DNA of 64,000 nt, taken from contig CAYXZX010000001.1 of the NCBI GenBank assembly GCA_964469455.1, forward strand, positions 1-64,000. Direction: 5' to 3'. How positions within the stretch are numbered: the stretch's first letter is position 1; every line of letters starts with the position of its first letter. This stretch comes from Fen-999 sp964469455. GTDB taxonomy: Bacteria > Pseudomonadota > Gammaproteobacteria > Burkholderiales > Rhodocyclaceae. A program made the translations under genes and the position numbers. The notes under the pieces were generated by a model. That model was not told the origin of the DNA. It saw only the letters and a program-made list of their open reading frames with translations, and ran no database searches. Below are positions 17,310 to 25,404 of this stretch, in pieces.

Positions 17310-17741
17310 TTACTGAATGAACTGCTCGTTGCCAACCAAACCAATCTTGACCACGCCCAGCCGCTGTGCCGATGCCATGACCATGGCGACTGACTTGTAG
17401 CTCACCAGTTTGTTTGGACGCAAATGCACTTCCGGCTGTTCCGGCAGTTCGGAAATCTCCCTGAAACGAACCTCCAACTGCTTCCGGTCTGGAACCAACT
17501 CGCCGTTCCAGAGGACAGTGCCGTCAAAGTCCACGTCAATTCGAACGATCTCCGGCGGTTTGACAGGAGGCGGGGGATTGCCAACCGGCATGTTCAATTT
17601 CACCGCATGCGTCTGAATCGGTATCGTGATGATCAGCATGATCAACAGCACCAGCATCACGTCAATAAGCGGCGTCGTGTTGATGTCGACGAGCACTTCC
17701 GGATCGCCAGAACTGCTGCCGGAGCCCACATTCATGCCCAT
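17310..17741 (-). CDS. exbD: ExbD biopolymer transport protein (second copy)
   Basis: The 143-residue protein has one N-terminal membrane segment with the essential aspartate in INTTPLIDVMLVLLIMLIIT, and a periplasmic domain of about 95 residues. ExbD works with ExbB to turn proton flow into TonB motion. It lies 18 bases after another exbD of the same length on the same strand. The two differ strongly outside the membrane segment, so they are not recent duplicates. A pair of exbD genes behind exbB is known from Xanthomonas, where the second copy is needed only for particular substrates. Confidence 0.9.
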   Translation of the reverse strand: MGMNVGSGSSSGDPEVLVDINTTPLIDVMLVLLIMLIITIPIQTHAVKLNMPVGNPPPPVKPPEIVRIDVDFDGTVLWNGELVPDRKQLEVRFREISELPEQPEVHLRPNKLVSYKSVAMVMASAQRLGVVKIGLVGNEQFIQ

Positions 17742-17759
17742 GGTTCGTTCCTTTAATGG

Positions 17760-18191
17760 TTACTGCCGAACCGGCGGTTCGGTTATGAAGCCGACCTTGG
17801 CGATCCCGGCACGCTGACATGCCACGACGACCTTGCCCACCGATTCGTAGCGGGCATCCATGTCGCCACGGATGTGCACTTCCGGTTGCGGACTCAGCAC
17901 CGAAACCTTCTTCAGGCGCTCGACCAGGACCTCGAGATCGCCTAGATACTCCATGTTCCAGAACAGATCGCCGTCACGGCTCACGGAGATGAGGACATTC
18001 TCGGGCTTGGTCTGCGTTACAACATTGGTCTCTTTCGGCAACTGCACCGGGATGGAATGTGTCACGACCGGGATGGTGATGAGGAAGATGATCAGCAGCA
18101 CCAGCATCACATCGACCAAGGGCGTCGTATTGATTGCCGACACCACTTCGTCTTCATCACCACCCTCGGCGGGACCGACGGTCATGCTCAT
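17760..18191 (-). CDS. exbD: ExbD biopolymer transport protein (first copy)
   Basis: This 143-residue ExbD has the membrane segment AINTTPLVDVMLVLLIIFLIT with the proton-carrying Asp, followed by a periplasmic domain ending in KVGFITEPPVRQ. It starts three bases after the exbB stop, so expression is coupled. The N-terminus is acidic (GGDEDE) just before the membrane segment. ExbD dimers or trimers sit within the ExbB pentamer. Family assignment is certain; which receptor it serves is inferred from proximity. Confidence 0.92.
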   Translation of the reverse strand: MSMTVGPAEGGDEDEVVSAINTTPLVDVMLVLLIIFLITIPVVTHSIPVQLPKETNVVTQTKPENVLISVSRDGDLFWNMEYLGDLEVLVERLKKVSVLSPQPEVHIRGDMDARYESVGKVVVACQRAGIAKVGFITEPPVRQ

Positions 18192-18194
18192 GAT

Positions 18195-19046
18195 CTAGCC
18201 CTTTCGGGATTGCTTGCTGAGCAGCACCATGTGCAGTTCGCCGGAGAAGGCCCGTACGTTTTCCATGGCCACCTTGTTACGACGAACCAACCAGTTGTAG
18301 CCAAGTACCGCAGGCACCGCAACCGCCAGGCCGATGGCCGTCATGATCAGCGCCTCGCCAACCGGACCCGCGACCTTGTCGATCGAGGCCTGGCCGGCGA
18401 TGCCGATGGCGGTCAGCGCATGATAGATACCCCAGACGGTACCGAACAGGCCAACGAATGGCGCCGTCGAACCCACTGTAGCCAGGAATGCCAGACCATC
18501 CTGCAGTCGGTTCTGGACATTCTCTACGGCACGCTGAACCTGCATGGTAATCCAGGTATTCAGGTCGATCTGATCAAGTTGCGAGCCTTCGTGGTGTTGC
18601 CCGGCACCCAGCGCACGCTCGGCAATGAAGCGGAAGGCGTTGCCCTCGGCAAGCGTGTTCGCGCCGTCCTGAAGTGTGCCCGCCGTCCAGAATGTCTTCT
18701 TCGCTGCCTTGTACTGCCTGAACAGTTTGTTCTGCTCCACCAGTTTGACCACGAGGATGTACCAGGTGCCCATCGACATGATCACGAGGATCACCAGAGT
18801 GCCCTTGGCGACGAAGTCGCCGGTCTTCCACAAGGCATCCAGGCCATACGGGTTCTCGACCACTTCCGTGGCCTTGGCCGACGGGGCGGGTGGCGCCACG
18901 GGCGCGCTGGCACTGTCGGCGGAGGCGTTGCCCGCCGTCGCCGCGGTGCTTTGGGCATTTGCCGCTTCGGGCAGAGCACAGACGCCTGCCGCGCCAGCAA
19001 TAAGCAAGGCGGCGACCAGAACTCTGAAACGTTTGATGATAGACAT
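18195..19046 (-). CDS. exbB: ExbB/TolQ/MotA-family proton channel protein
   Basis: The 283-residue protein has an N-terminal signal-like segment, a low-complexity Ala/Ser/Pro linker (about residues 30-58), then three membrane segments. The conserved TM2-TM3 region reads LATVGSTAPFVGLFGTVWGI and GEALIMTAIGLAVAVPAVLGYN. ExbB forms the pentameric channel that powers TonB. The extended N-terminus with a cleavable-looking signal is typical of this subgroup. It starts 44 bases after the tonB stop and ends three bases before the first exbD. Cluster order tonB-exbB-exbD-exbD supports a dedicated energy unit. Confidence 0.93.
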   Translation of the reverse strand: MSIIKRFRVLVAALLIAGAAGVCALPEAANAQSTAATAGNASADSASAPVAPPAPSAKATEVVENPYGLDALWKTGDFVAKGTLVILVIMSMGTWYILVVKLVEQNKLFRQYKAAKKTFWTAGTLQDGANTLAEGNAFRFIAERALGAGQHHEGSQLDQIDLNTWITMQVQRAVENVQNRLQDGLAFLATVGSTAPFVGLFGTVWGIYHALTAIGIAGQASIDKVAGPVGEALIMTAIGLAVAVPAVLGYNWLVRRNKVAMENVRAFSGELHMVLLSKQSRKG

Positions 19047-19090
19047 GACTCCTCCTTCGTTGCGTACGGATTATTACGGTTTCACTGCAT

Positions 19091-19756
19091 TCACTGAAGC
19101 TTCCAGGTGTACTTCAGGCTCGCCCAGGACTGCTCCGGCTTGCCATCCACGGTGCCGGGCTTGAACTGGCAGCGGCCCAAGGCATTGCGCGCGGCCTCGT
19201 CCAGGCGAGCATGGCCACTCGACGATTCGACCTCGCTCTTCACCACCCGACCATCGACATCAATCAGGAAGCGCAGCACGACAGTCCCTTCTTCCTCAAG
19301 GCGCCGCGATGCCGAGGGATACTCCGGTTCGGCGCACGACCGCTTGGCATCGATGACCGGCGGCACCCGCACGGACGCCTTGGGCGGGGCAGCCACGACC
19401 GGTGCGGGAGCCGGTTCCGGGGCGGGCGGCAATGTGCGGGCGATGGCAGTAATGGCCCCCGGGTTCGCTTGCTGCACCGCCGCAACATTCACCTCGGGCG
19501 GCGGAATGAAGGGCGGCGGCGGCGGCGCCAGTTTCGGGGGCGGAGGTGGCGGCTTGTCCGGGGGCGGCGCTTTCTTGATCTCCTCGATCAAACGGGTTTC
19601 GAGGGGGCCCTTGACCACCTCGACGACCTTGCGGGCCAGTCCGTTCATCAGCCCGTAAACCAAGGCCACATGGAAGATCACGACAAACGCGATACCGGCC
19701 AGATGCTTCGCCGGATTTCGCTGCTGCTGCGCGTAATCGAATTGCGCGTAACTCAT
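19091..19756 (-). CDS. tonB: TonB energy transducer
   Basis: The 221-residue protein starts at ATG 19754-19756 behind a GAGGAGG site; an upstream in-frame start at 19780 lacks one. It has one membrane anchor (about residues 20-42), a proline-rich spacer with KAPPPDKPPPPPPK and PPPPPFIPPP to cross the periplasm, and a C-terminal TonB domain with PEYPSASRRLEEEGTVVLRF, DVDGRVV and a final SLKYTWKLQ. TonB contacts the TonB box of outer-membrane receptors. It is the first gene of the motor operon. The dyad at 19913-19929 and a good promoter lie 115-175 bases upstream. Confidence 0.93.
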   Translation of the reverse strand: MSYAQFDYAQQQRNPAKHLAGIAFVVIFHVALVYGLMNGLARKVVEVVKGPLETRLIEEIKKAPPPDKPPPPPPKLAPPPPPFIPPPEVNVAAVQQANPGAITAIARTLPPAPEPAPAPVVAAPPKASVRVPPVIDAKRSCAEPEYPSASRRLEEEGTVVLRFLIDVDGRVVKSEVESSSGHARLDEAARNALGRCQFKPGTVDGKPEQSWASLKYTWKLQ

Positions 19757-19871
19757 TGATGCCTCCTCGGCCTGCTGCACGCTTCGGTGCTTCGTCTTGG
19801 CTTGATCACAGCCTCACATATTCGAAGGTTGGCTGAACGGCACTACGGCCCTCGTTCGACTGCGATGCCCG

Positions 19872-19899
19872 ATTATTGCAAGAATAGTGACATTGCCAA
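19872..19899 (-). promoter_or_regulatory. Likely sigma-70 promoter of the tonB operon
   Basis: Read on the minus strand, TTGGCA (19899-19894) and AATAAT (19877-19872) are separated by 16 bases, close to the TTGACA/TATAAT consensus. The element lies about 115 bases upstream of the tonB start. The operator-like dyad ends 10 bases upstream of the -35 hexamer, which is where an activator would often bind. Confidence 0.55.
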
Positions 19900-19912
19900 G
19901 AACCTGAATCAT

Positions 19913-19929
19913 CGTCCGAATGAACGATC
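19913..19929 (-). promoter_or_regulatory. Putative operator, site q: CGTCC GAAT GAAC GATC
   Basis: This copy of the recurrent dyad lies upstream of tonB. On the minus strand its GGACGATG half (19917-19910) is 10 bases from the TTGGCA -35 element, the same spacing as at the receptor gene. One arm is imperfect on the plus-strand right side (GAAC instead of GGAC). The rest of the 243-base gap holds a short direct repeat, CATGCCGGCA, at 19970-19979 and 20001-20010. Confidence 0.5.
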
Positions 19930-19999
19930 ATCGACGCGTCATGTCCTTGCCGGCGAATATGGAGCCTTTCATGCCGGCAATAGGTCACATGTTTTCCGG

Positions 20000-21583
20000 T
20001 CATGCCGGCACGTCGCCTTGAAATAGCTTGCGCAGATCGTTCTTCAAGACCTTATTCGAGGCATTGACCGGCAACTGTGGCGCAAACCGTACGAATCGCG
20101 GCACCTTGTAGTTCGCCATGCGCTCACGAGACCAGGCAATCAGCTCTTCGGCGGTTAGCCGGCAATTCGGTCGCACCACGACCCACGCGCACCCGACCTC
20201 CCCTAGTCGCTCATCGGGAACCCCGATCACGGCTACCTGGGCAATCGCCGGATGCGCGGACAACATGGCCTCCACTTCCGCCGGGTAGCAGTTGAAGCCG
20301 CCCACGATGAACATGTCCTTCAGCCTGTCGGTGATGCGCAGGTAACCACGTGCGTCCACCACGCCGATGTCGCCGGTATGCAGCCAGCCGCCTGCGTCGA
20401 TCGCTTCGGCAGTGGCCTGCGGATCCTCGAAATAACCTTTCATGACATGGTAGCCACGCAGGCAGACCTCGCCGGCCTCGCCCGCCGGCACGGGCCGATT
20501 GCCGGCATCGACGATGCGAAGTTCGGTTCCGGGAATCGCCTTGCCGCTCGTGGTGGCAATTGTGGTGGCATCATCCTCCGGATCGCAGATTGTCGCCAGA
20601 CCGCCACACTCGGTCAGGCCATACGCCGTGGTAACGATGCGGATGTTCAGGTCATTGCGCATCCGCTCGATCAACACCGGAGGAATCGTGGCCGCACCCG
20701 TTACCGCCACACGCAGACTCGAAAGGTCGGCCTGCGCGAGCCGCGGATGCGCCAGCATGGTCAAGTAGAGGGTCGGTGGGCCGGGCATGACGCTGATGCG
20801 ATCACGCTCGATGCGGCCGAGAATGTCGTCGGCATCGAACACCGCTTGCGGCAGGATTGTCGCACCCGCGATGAGGCAGGTCAGCCAGCCTGCCTTGTAA
20901 CCGAACGAGTGAAAGAACGGATTGACAATCAGGTAGCGATCGCCGGGGACAATGCCGATCACCTTGGCATACTCGGTGAAGGCTCGCACCGCCGCGCCGT
21001 GGGTCGACATCACGCCCTTGGGCCTGCCGGTGGTGCCGGACGTAAACAGCAAGTCGGCCAGATCGCCCGCCGCCACCTGCAGCGCCGTCTGCCGCGCCGC
21101 GGCCTCCTCGACCCCACTCGCACGGGCAAGGAAGTCCAGCCAGTCCATGTCGGCCCCGCTGGCATCACGATGCCTGGCACCGACAACGATAATGTGCTCG
21201 AGCGAAGCGGGGCGCTGGTCGCGCAGCATGTCGGGATAGTAGGCCCCCAGGAAATCGCCGATGCAGAACAGGATACGCGCACCGCTTCTGTCCAGGATAT
21301 CCGCCGCTTCCGCGCCCTTCATGCGGGTATTGATGGGAACCAGCACGGCCCCGGCGCAATGCACGCCCAGCGCGGCCACCACCCACTCGGGCAGGTTGGG
21401 TGCCCAGATGCCAACACGATCGCCGGGCCTCACCCCCAGCGAGATTAGCGCGCGTGCCGCCAGCAAGGACCAGTGCTCCAGTTCAGCATAGCTCATGCCG
21501 ATGCCATCCTGCTCGATCGCGGTACGCGCCGCGTGCTTGTCCGCGGCAGCGAAAAGGAGGGCCGGAATGGTGGTTGGGGTCAC
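20000..21583 (-). CDS. FadD3-like acyl-CoA ligase
   Basis: The 527-residue ligase starts at GTG 21581-21583 behind GGAG with eight bases spacing; this gives the N-terminus TPTTIPALLFAAA usual for the group. The open frame extends to 21790 but without support. Motifs: LLFTSGTTGRPKGV, TTAYGLTECGG, LHTGDIGVVDARGYLRITDRLKDMFIVGGFNCYPAEVE and the lysine in NASNKVLK. The DMFIVGGFN.YPAE stretch is characteristic of the FadD3 group, which activates the C/D-ring propionate (HIP) left after steroid rings A and B are removed. It follows the lipocalin-like gene at 21800 on the same strand. HIP as substrate is inferred from similarity recalled, not tested. Confidence 0.8.
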   Translation of the reverse strand: MTPTTIPALLFAAADKHAARTAIEQDGIGMSYAELEHWSLLAARALISLGVRPGDRVGIWAPNLPEWVVAALGVHCAGAVLVPINTRMKGAEAADILDRSGARILFCIGDFLGAYYPDMLRDQRPASLEHIIVVGARHRDASGADMDWLDFLARASGVEEAAARQTALQVAAGDLADLLFTSGTTGRPKGVMSTHGAAVRAFTEYAKVIGIVPGDRYLIVNPFFHSFGYKAGWLTCLIAGATILPQAVFDADDILGRIERDRISVMPGPPTLYLTMLAHPRLAQADLSSLRVAVTGAATIPPVLIERMRNDLNIRIVTTAYGLTECGGLATICDPEDDATTIATTSGKAIPGTELRIVDAGNRPVPAGEAGEVCLRGYHVMKGYFEDPQATAEAIDAGGWLHTGDIGVVDARGYLRITDRLKDMFIVGGFNCYPAEVEAMLSAHPAIAQVAVIGVPDERLGEVGCAWVVVRPNCRLTAEELIAWSRERMANYKVPRFVRFAPQLPVNASNKVLKNDLRKLFQGDVPA

Positions 21584-21799
21584 TTGAAAATCTCCAAGCC
21601 AGGCAGCAACAGGATTATTGATCGCCACGACCTTGGCGGCCACCTTTCCAGGCCGGCCGGTCGAAGCAATTGCGAACGCACGGTTCATCGACGATACCGA
21701 CATGCCATCCGCCGCGAGCAACTTCTTGGAATGCTCGCATCGGGCCCGCGCACGTACATCGTCTGAGCAGACTAGCGGGCATCGCGGCAATCAAAGGGT

Positions 21800-22909
21800 T
21801 CACTGGCGGCCGCCTGCCGGCTCGAGCAGGCATTGAAGGCCCGTCGGTCCGTGAGGCCCCAACAGCATTTGTTCGAAGATGCCCCGACCCGCACGCGAGG
21901 GATCCCCCGAGAGCCTCAACGTCGCGCGACAAGGCGTTTGCAGATGGACCTGCTCAATGGAGTTGGCATCCAGCGCCGCACAATCCACGCGCTGATGATG
22001 CAAAGCATATTCGCCGTGATAACTGCCATGGCCCCGGGTCGGATGGTTATAGCCCGCTCCTTGAAGGTACACCACACCCTCGACGTCGAGATCGAGGCTC
22101 AGCGATCGTCCGTCCGGCAACGTGCCGGTAACACTCGCCCGCCGAACCTGTCGGCTACCGCGCCGGAACTCGAGACTGTAGCGGACATCACCGACATGAA
22201 GCGGCCCACCGCCCTGCAGCGGCACGAGCACCGCACTGCGGTTCCATGGGTTGCCGGCAGCGTCATCGTTGGTGTGAAAGAAGAAGAGATGGTCGTCGAA
22301 CTGCGCCGGCGTCCACAGCCAGAACCACTGCGGCAGCCCGCCCTCCGGAGACGGTTGGGCATCGCGCGCGCCGATCGGTCGGACGCCCCACGAGCGGTCG
22401 CGGACGCCACCCCAGCCATCGATGCCGAACTCTTCGCGATGCCATGAAAGGCTGCCTCGCCAACGCCCGCCCTGAGTCATGCGCGTGAGATCCAGCACCG
22501 TGCGAGGGCCACTGCGATAGACGAATCGCGGTTCCTCGATCGGGGCCGCAAGACCTTCGAACACAAGGTCCGCGCGGATGCCATGCTCGTTATCGTCGAC
22601 CCTGACCGCCAGTCGCCGCAGTGGTTCCAACACCTCCACCGAGATCGGCGCCACCTGCGTATCCAGGCGCTCGGAGCGGAGATGCCTGGATGCGATGAGG
22701 CTTTCCTGGATACCGTCGCGCTGGACCATGAACGCGGCGTCGATGAGATCGAGATGCGGGTATACCCCCAGGGTGGCAACGAAATAGATGGTACCGTCAG
22801 GGCTGTAGCCACCGAAGTAATACCGATCGTAGAAGTTCCGGTCCGTGCCCGCCGTCGCAAGCGGTTCCGGCAGTTGATGAACTGGATAGTCGTCACCCTT
22901 GGTCAGCAT
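21800..22909 (-). CDS. Lipocalin-like protein of the DUF7064/DUF7065 type (copy 1)
   Basis: The 369-residue protein (ATG 22907-22909, AGGA site; in-frame alternative ATG at 22963) is beta-rich, with no signal peptide. It shares blocks with the protein at 28985-30142: a pre-motif GGVRDRSWGVRP (TRDHSWGLRP in the other) and late GHGSYHGEYALHHQRVDCA (HHGSYRGRLALEGEHFADC). The fold is probably the double lipocalin seen in CrtC/AttH-like carotenoid or hydroxylase proteins. Genes like this are frequent in steroid clusters of actinobacteria and sphingomonads, without a proven activity. It heads a likely two-gene unit with the FadD3-like ligase, under site c. Confidence 0.6.
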   Translation of the reverse strand: MLTKGDDYPVHQLPEPLATAGTDRNFYDRYYFGGYSPDGTIYFVATLGVYPHLDLIDAAFMVQRDGIQESLIASRHLRSERLDTQVAPISVEVLEPLRRLAVRVDDNEHGIRADLVFEGLAAPIEEPRFVYRSGPRTVLDLTRMTQGGRWRGSLSWHREEFGIDGWGGVRDRSWGVRPIGARDAQPSPEGGLPQWFWLWTPAQFDDHLFFFHTNDDAAGNPWNRSAVLVPLQGGGPLHVGDVRYSLEFRRGSRQVRRASVTGTLPDGRSLSLDLDVEGVVYLQGAGYNHPTRGHGSYHGEYALHHQRVDCAALDANSIEQVHLQTPCRATLRLSGDPSRAGRGIFEQMLLGPHGPTGLQCLLEPAGGRQ

Positions 22910-22978
22910 GTTCAAGTGTCCTTGCCCTGGCACGGCCGTGCACGGCCATATTTTCGCTTTCACCGAACGCCTCTGGAT

Positions 22979-22995
22979 AGTCCCAATGGACGATG
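22979..22995. promoter_or_regulatory. Putative operator, site c: AGTCC CAAT GGAC GATG
   Basis: This perfect-arm copy of the dyad is centred between two divergent units: the lipocalin-like/FadD3 genes to the left and the DUF1214/sulfotransferase genes to the right. It lies 48 bases from the right-hand ATG and 69 from the preferred left-hand ATG. One bound regulator could control both directions. Confidence 0.55.
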
Positions 22996-23043
22996 CCGGC
23001 GACGGCCATCACCCCTAAAAGGTGCCGCTGGAGGATCCGAGCC

Positions 23044-24144
23044 ATGAGCAATGCCATCGATCAATTGATGCAAGGCAATACGTGGGAGCAGTTCTGCGAT
23101 GCACTGAAATCCGCGGGTCAGCAGATTCTGCGGCCGGAGGCAGCGAACACGCCCCTCGACCGCGCGGAAGGCTATCGTTATCTGTCACGGCTGGTGCGCG
23201 TTGCGCTTGAGATGCACGTCGAATTCTCCGATCCCGACTTTCCCGGCTTCATCGTCCCGTCACACGAAACGATCAAGATCGGAGCCGACAATCCCGACAA
23301 TCTCTACATGTCGGCGCGCCTCGACGGCCGCAACGAATACCGCGTCAGCGGCCGGCGGGGCACCGTCGCCACCCTGAATTTCGCCACCAAGAAAGGCGGC
23401 TACGCCAATCGGGACGGGCGCATGGACGGCACCGGCTTTCTCTCCGCCAGGGACATGGCATTCGAAGCAGACGGCAGTTTCGAACTCATCCTGAGCCGGG
23501 AGCCCAAGCCAGGCAACTGGCTGCCGATGGAAGCGGAGACCAACCAGTTGCTGGTGCGACAGACATTCCTGGATCGCCGAACGGAACAACCGGCGCAGGT
23601 CCACATCGAGAGAATCGGCGGCACGGCGAAGCCCAGGCCGCTCGATCCAGCCCTGTTTCATGAAAACCTGCTTCGCGCCGGCGCCTTTGTCGGCAATACC
23701 GCGCGCCTGTTCGCCGACTGGGCGCACGGTTACCAAGCACTCGTCAACGCCCTGCCGCCCGCCGACCAGGCGGTTTGCCAGGCTGCGGGCGGCGATCCCA
23801 ACATCTTCTACTACCACGGCTATTGGCAACTTGACGAAGACGAGGCATTGCTGATCGAACTGCCCCGCATTCCAGACTGCGATTTCTGGAATCTGCAAGT
23901 GGATAACTACTGGATGGAATCGCTCGACTACCGGTACCACCGCATCCACTTGAACAAGCATGACGCGGTCCTCAACGCTCAGGGGGGCATCGTCATCGCG
24001 GTCGCGGAAAACGATCCCGGCTTACCCAACTGGCTGGAAACCGCCGGTCACCGAACCGGCACCATGTGCTTCCGCTGGGTTGGCGCACGCGAGCACGTTC
24101 ATCCGACCACACGCGTGGTCAAGCTCGATTCCTTGGCGAACTGA
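23044..24144 (+). CDS. DUF1214-domain protein
   Basis: The 366-residue protein starts at ATG 23044 behind GGAGGA (23030-23035). The C-terminal half fits DUF1214: FYYHGYWQLDEDEALLIELPRIPDCDFWNLQVDNYWMESLDYR followed by a YRxH-type segment (given in parts: pieces at about residues 258-300) and AENDPGLPNWLETAGHRTGTM. The N-terminal part is less conserved. No signal peptide or membrane segment is evident. DUF1214 proteins recur in steroid and aromatic catabolic clusters but their activity is unknown. It is followed six bases later by the sulfotransferase gene, so the two form an operon under site c. Confidence 0.72.
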   Translation: MSNAIDQLMQGNTWEQFCDALKSAGQQILRPEAANTPLDRAEGYRYLSRLVRVALEMHVEFSDPDFPGFIVPSHETIKIGADNPDNLYMSARLDGRNEYRVSGRRGTVATLNFATKKGGYANRDGRMDGTGFLSARDMAFEADGSFELILSREPKPGNWLPMEAETNQLLVRQTFLDRRTEQPAQVHIERIGGTAKPRPLDPALFHENLLRAGAFVGNTARLFADWAHGYQALVNALPPADQAVCQAAGGDPNIFYYHGYWQLDEDEALLIELPRIPDCDFWNLQVDNYWMESLDYRYHRIHLNKHDAVLNAQGGIVIAVAENDPGLPNWLETAGHRTGTMCFRWVGAREHVHPTTRVVKLDSLAN

Positions 24145-24150
24145 CCGATC

Positions 24151-25317
24151 ATGGCATTCGACATCCGAGTCTTGCTCGACGAGGCATCGAGGCGATCACG
24201 CGGGCTGACCGATTTTGGCGACGACGCATTCCGTCCGGCGCTGGAGCGGCTACTTTCCAGCCTTGACGGCGAGGCACGCCTTTCCGCAGCCGGCAGGGAA
24301 ATGCTGACCGCGCGCATCATCGAACTGCTGAGGAATCGCCTTGTCCTGGAAGATCACATCCGGCGGCATCCCGACATCCTCGAGGAAGAGAACGAGAACC
24401 CTATCGTCATCGTCGGGCTGCCGCGCACGGGCACGACGCTCTTGCAGCGCATCCTGAGTTGTGACCCGCGTCTTTATCCGATGCTGTGGTGGGAGTGTCG
24501 ATATCCCGCGCCGCTGCAGGCAGATGCTGCGCCCGGTGAAGATCCCCGCGTGGCACTTGCCCGTGCCGAGGTGCGCGCGATGATCGAAGCCAACCCGGCC
24601 TTGCTGGCAATCCACCCGTTCGACGCCGAGGCGGCCGACGAAGAAGGCATGTTGATGGAGCATTCCTTCATGAGCTTCTTCGATTCCTACGCCGACATCC
24701 CGAGCTACACCGAGTGGCTATGGAGTCATGATCAGACGCCGGCATACCTGCATCTGCAGCGCATGCTCAAGTTCATCCAGTGGCAAAAGCGCCGGCGCGG
24801 CATCTCGGCCGGACGATGGGTACTCAAGGCACCTCACCACCTGCGCCAGATCGACGTGCTGTTCAAGGTTTTCCCGGGAGCCCAAGTCATCCAGACGCAC
24901 CGGGATCCGCTGGAAACGATCCCTTCGATCGCCAGCTTCGTCTACAACTTGTGGGCGGTGTACATGGAGAAACCGGACCCGGTGCACGCCGGTCGGCAAT
25001 GGTCCGCGATCTTTTCCCGAGGCACGGCCGAGACCATGGCATATCGCGATGCGAAGGCCGCCGATCGCTTCCTCGACGTATGGTTTGCCGACACCCTGTC
25101 GCAACCGCTGGCAGTGGTCAGGACCATTTATGCCTTCGTCGGCCTGGAACTACCCCAGGGTATCCAGCAAGCAATGGAGCGCTATCTGGAAGACAACCGT
25201 CGGGAAAAGCGTCCCGCGCACAGCTACGCCGCCGACTATTTCGGCCTCTCCGATGCCGGCATCGCGCGGGACTTCGCCGCCTACCGGCAGCGCTACATCC
25301 TTCCCCACCAGTCTTAG
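24151..25317 (+). CDS. PAPS-dependent sulfotransferase family protein (copy 1)
   Basis: The 388-residue protein has the 5'-phosphosulfate loop as VIVGLPRTGTTLLQRILSC (about residues 88-106) and the 3'-phosphate site as VIQTHRDPLETIPSIASF. Between them lie EHSFMSFFDSY and RWVLKAPHHL typical of bacterial Sulfotransfer_3 proteins. The family transfers sulfate from PAPS to hydroxyl groups, although bacterial steroid-cluster members are uncharacterised. A related but distinct copy of 424 residues lies at 37726-39000. CysQ (56662) would remove the by-product PAP and CysD (63797) starts PAPS synthesis, so the supply chain is local. Confidence 0.78.
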   Translation: MAFDIRVLLDEASRRSRGLTDFGDDAFRPALERLLSSLDGEARLSAAGREMLTARIIELLRNRLVLEDHIRRHPDILEEENENPIVIVGLPRTGTTLLQRILSCDPRLYPMLWWECRYPAPLQADAAPGEDPRVALARAEVRAMIEANPALLAIHPFDAEAADEEGMLMEHSFMSFFDSYADIPSYTEWLWSHDQTPAYLHLQRMLKFIQWQKRRRGISAGRWVLKAPHHLRQIDVLFKVFPGAQVIQTHRDPLETIPSIASFVYNLWAVYMEKPDPVHAGRQWSAIFSRGTAETMAYRDAKAADRFLDVWFADTLSQPLAVVRTIYAFVGLELPQGIQQAMERYLEDNRREKRPAHSYAADYFGLSDAGIARDFAAYRQRYILPHQS

Positions 25318-25323
25318 CTTGCC

Positions 25324-25343
25324 GCCACCGCCGCGACGGTGGC
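25324..25343. terminator. Hairpin between convergent sulfotransferase and SDR genes
   Basis: GCCACCG-CCGCGA-CGGTGGC forms a perfect 7-bp stem with a six-base loop, seven bases after the sulfotransferase stop. It sits between convergent genes and is a likely shared terminator, though no T-run follows. Confidence 0.5.
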
Positions 25344-25350
25344 GATGAAA

Positions 25351-25370
25351 GTCAGTCATGGCGGCACGCC
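25351..25370 (+). repeat. Intergenic repeat, copy 1: GTCAGTCATGGCGGCACGCC
   Basis: One of three near-identical 20-base elements found just after gene 3' ends (others at 32714-32733 and, inverted, 51512-51531). Copies 1 and 2 also share the preceding GAAA and the downstream G...TGGC.GC.GCC pattern over about 36 bases. The core TGGCG-N3-CGCC is a small inverted repeat. Confidence 0.55.
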
Positions 25371-25404
25371 GACTGGCGGCCGCCCGCTGACATTCACCAA
25401 GTCA

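Noticed and set aside
19970..20010. Direct repeat CATGCCGGCA near the tonB upstream region as a mobile-element target duplication
   Set aside because: Ten bases, 31 bases apart, with no element between them; probably chance in GC-rich DNA.
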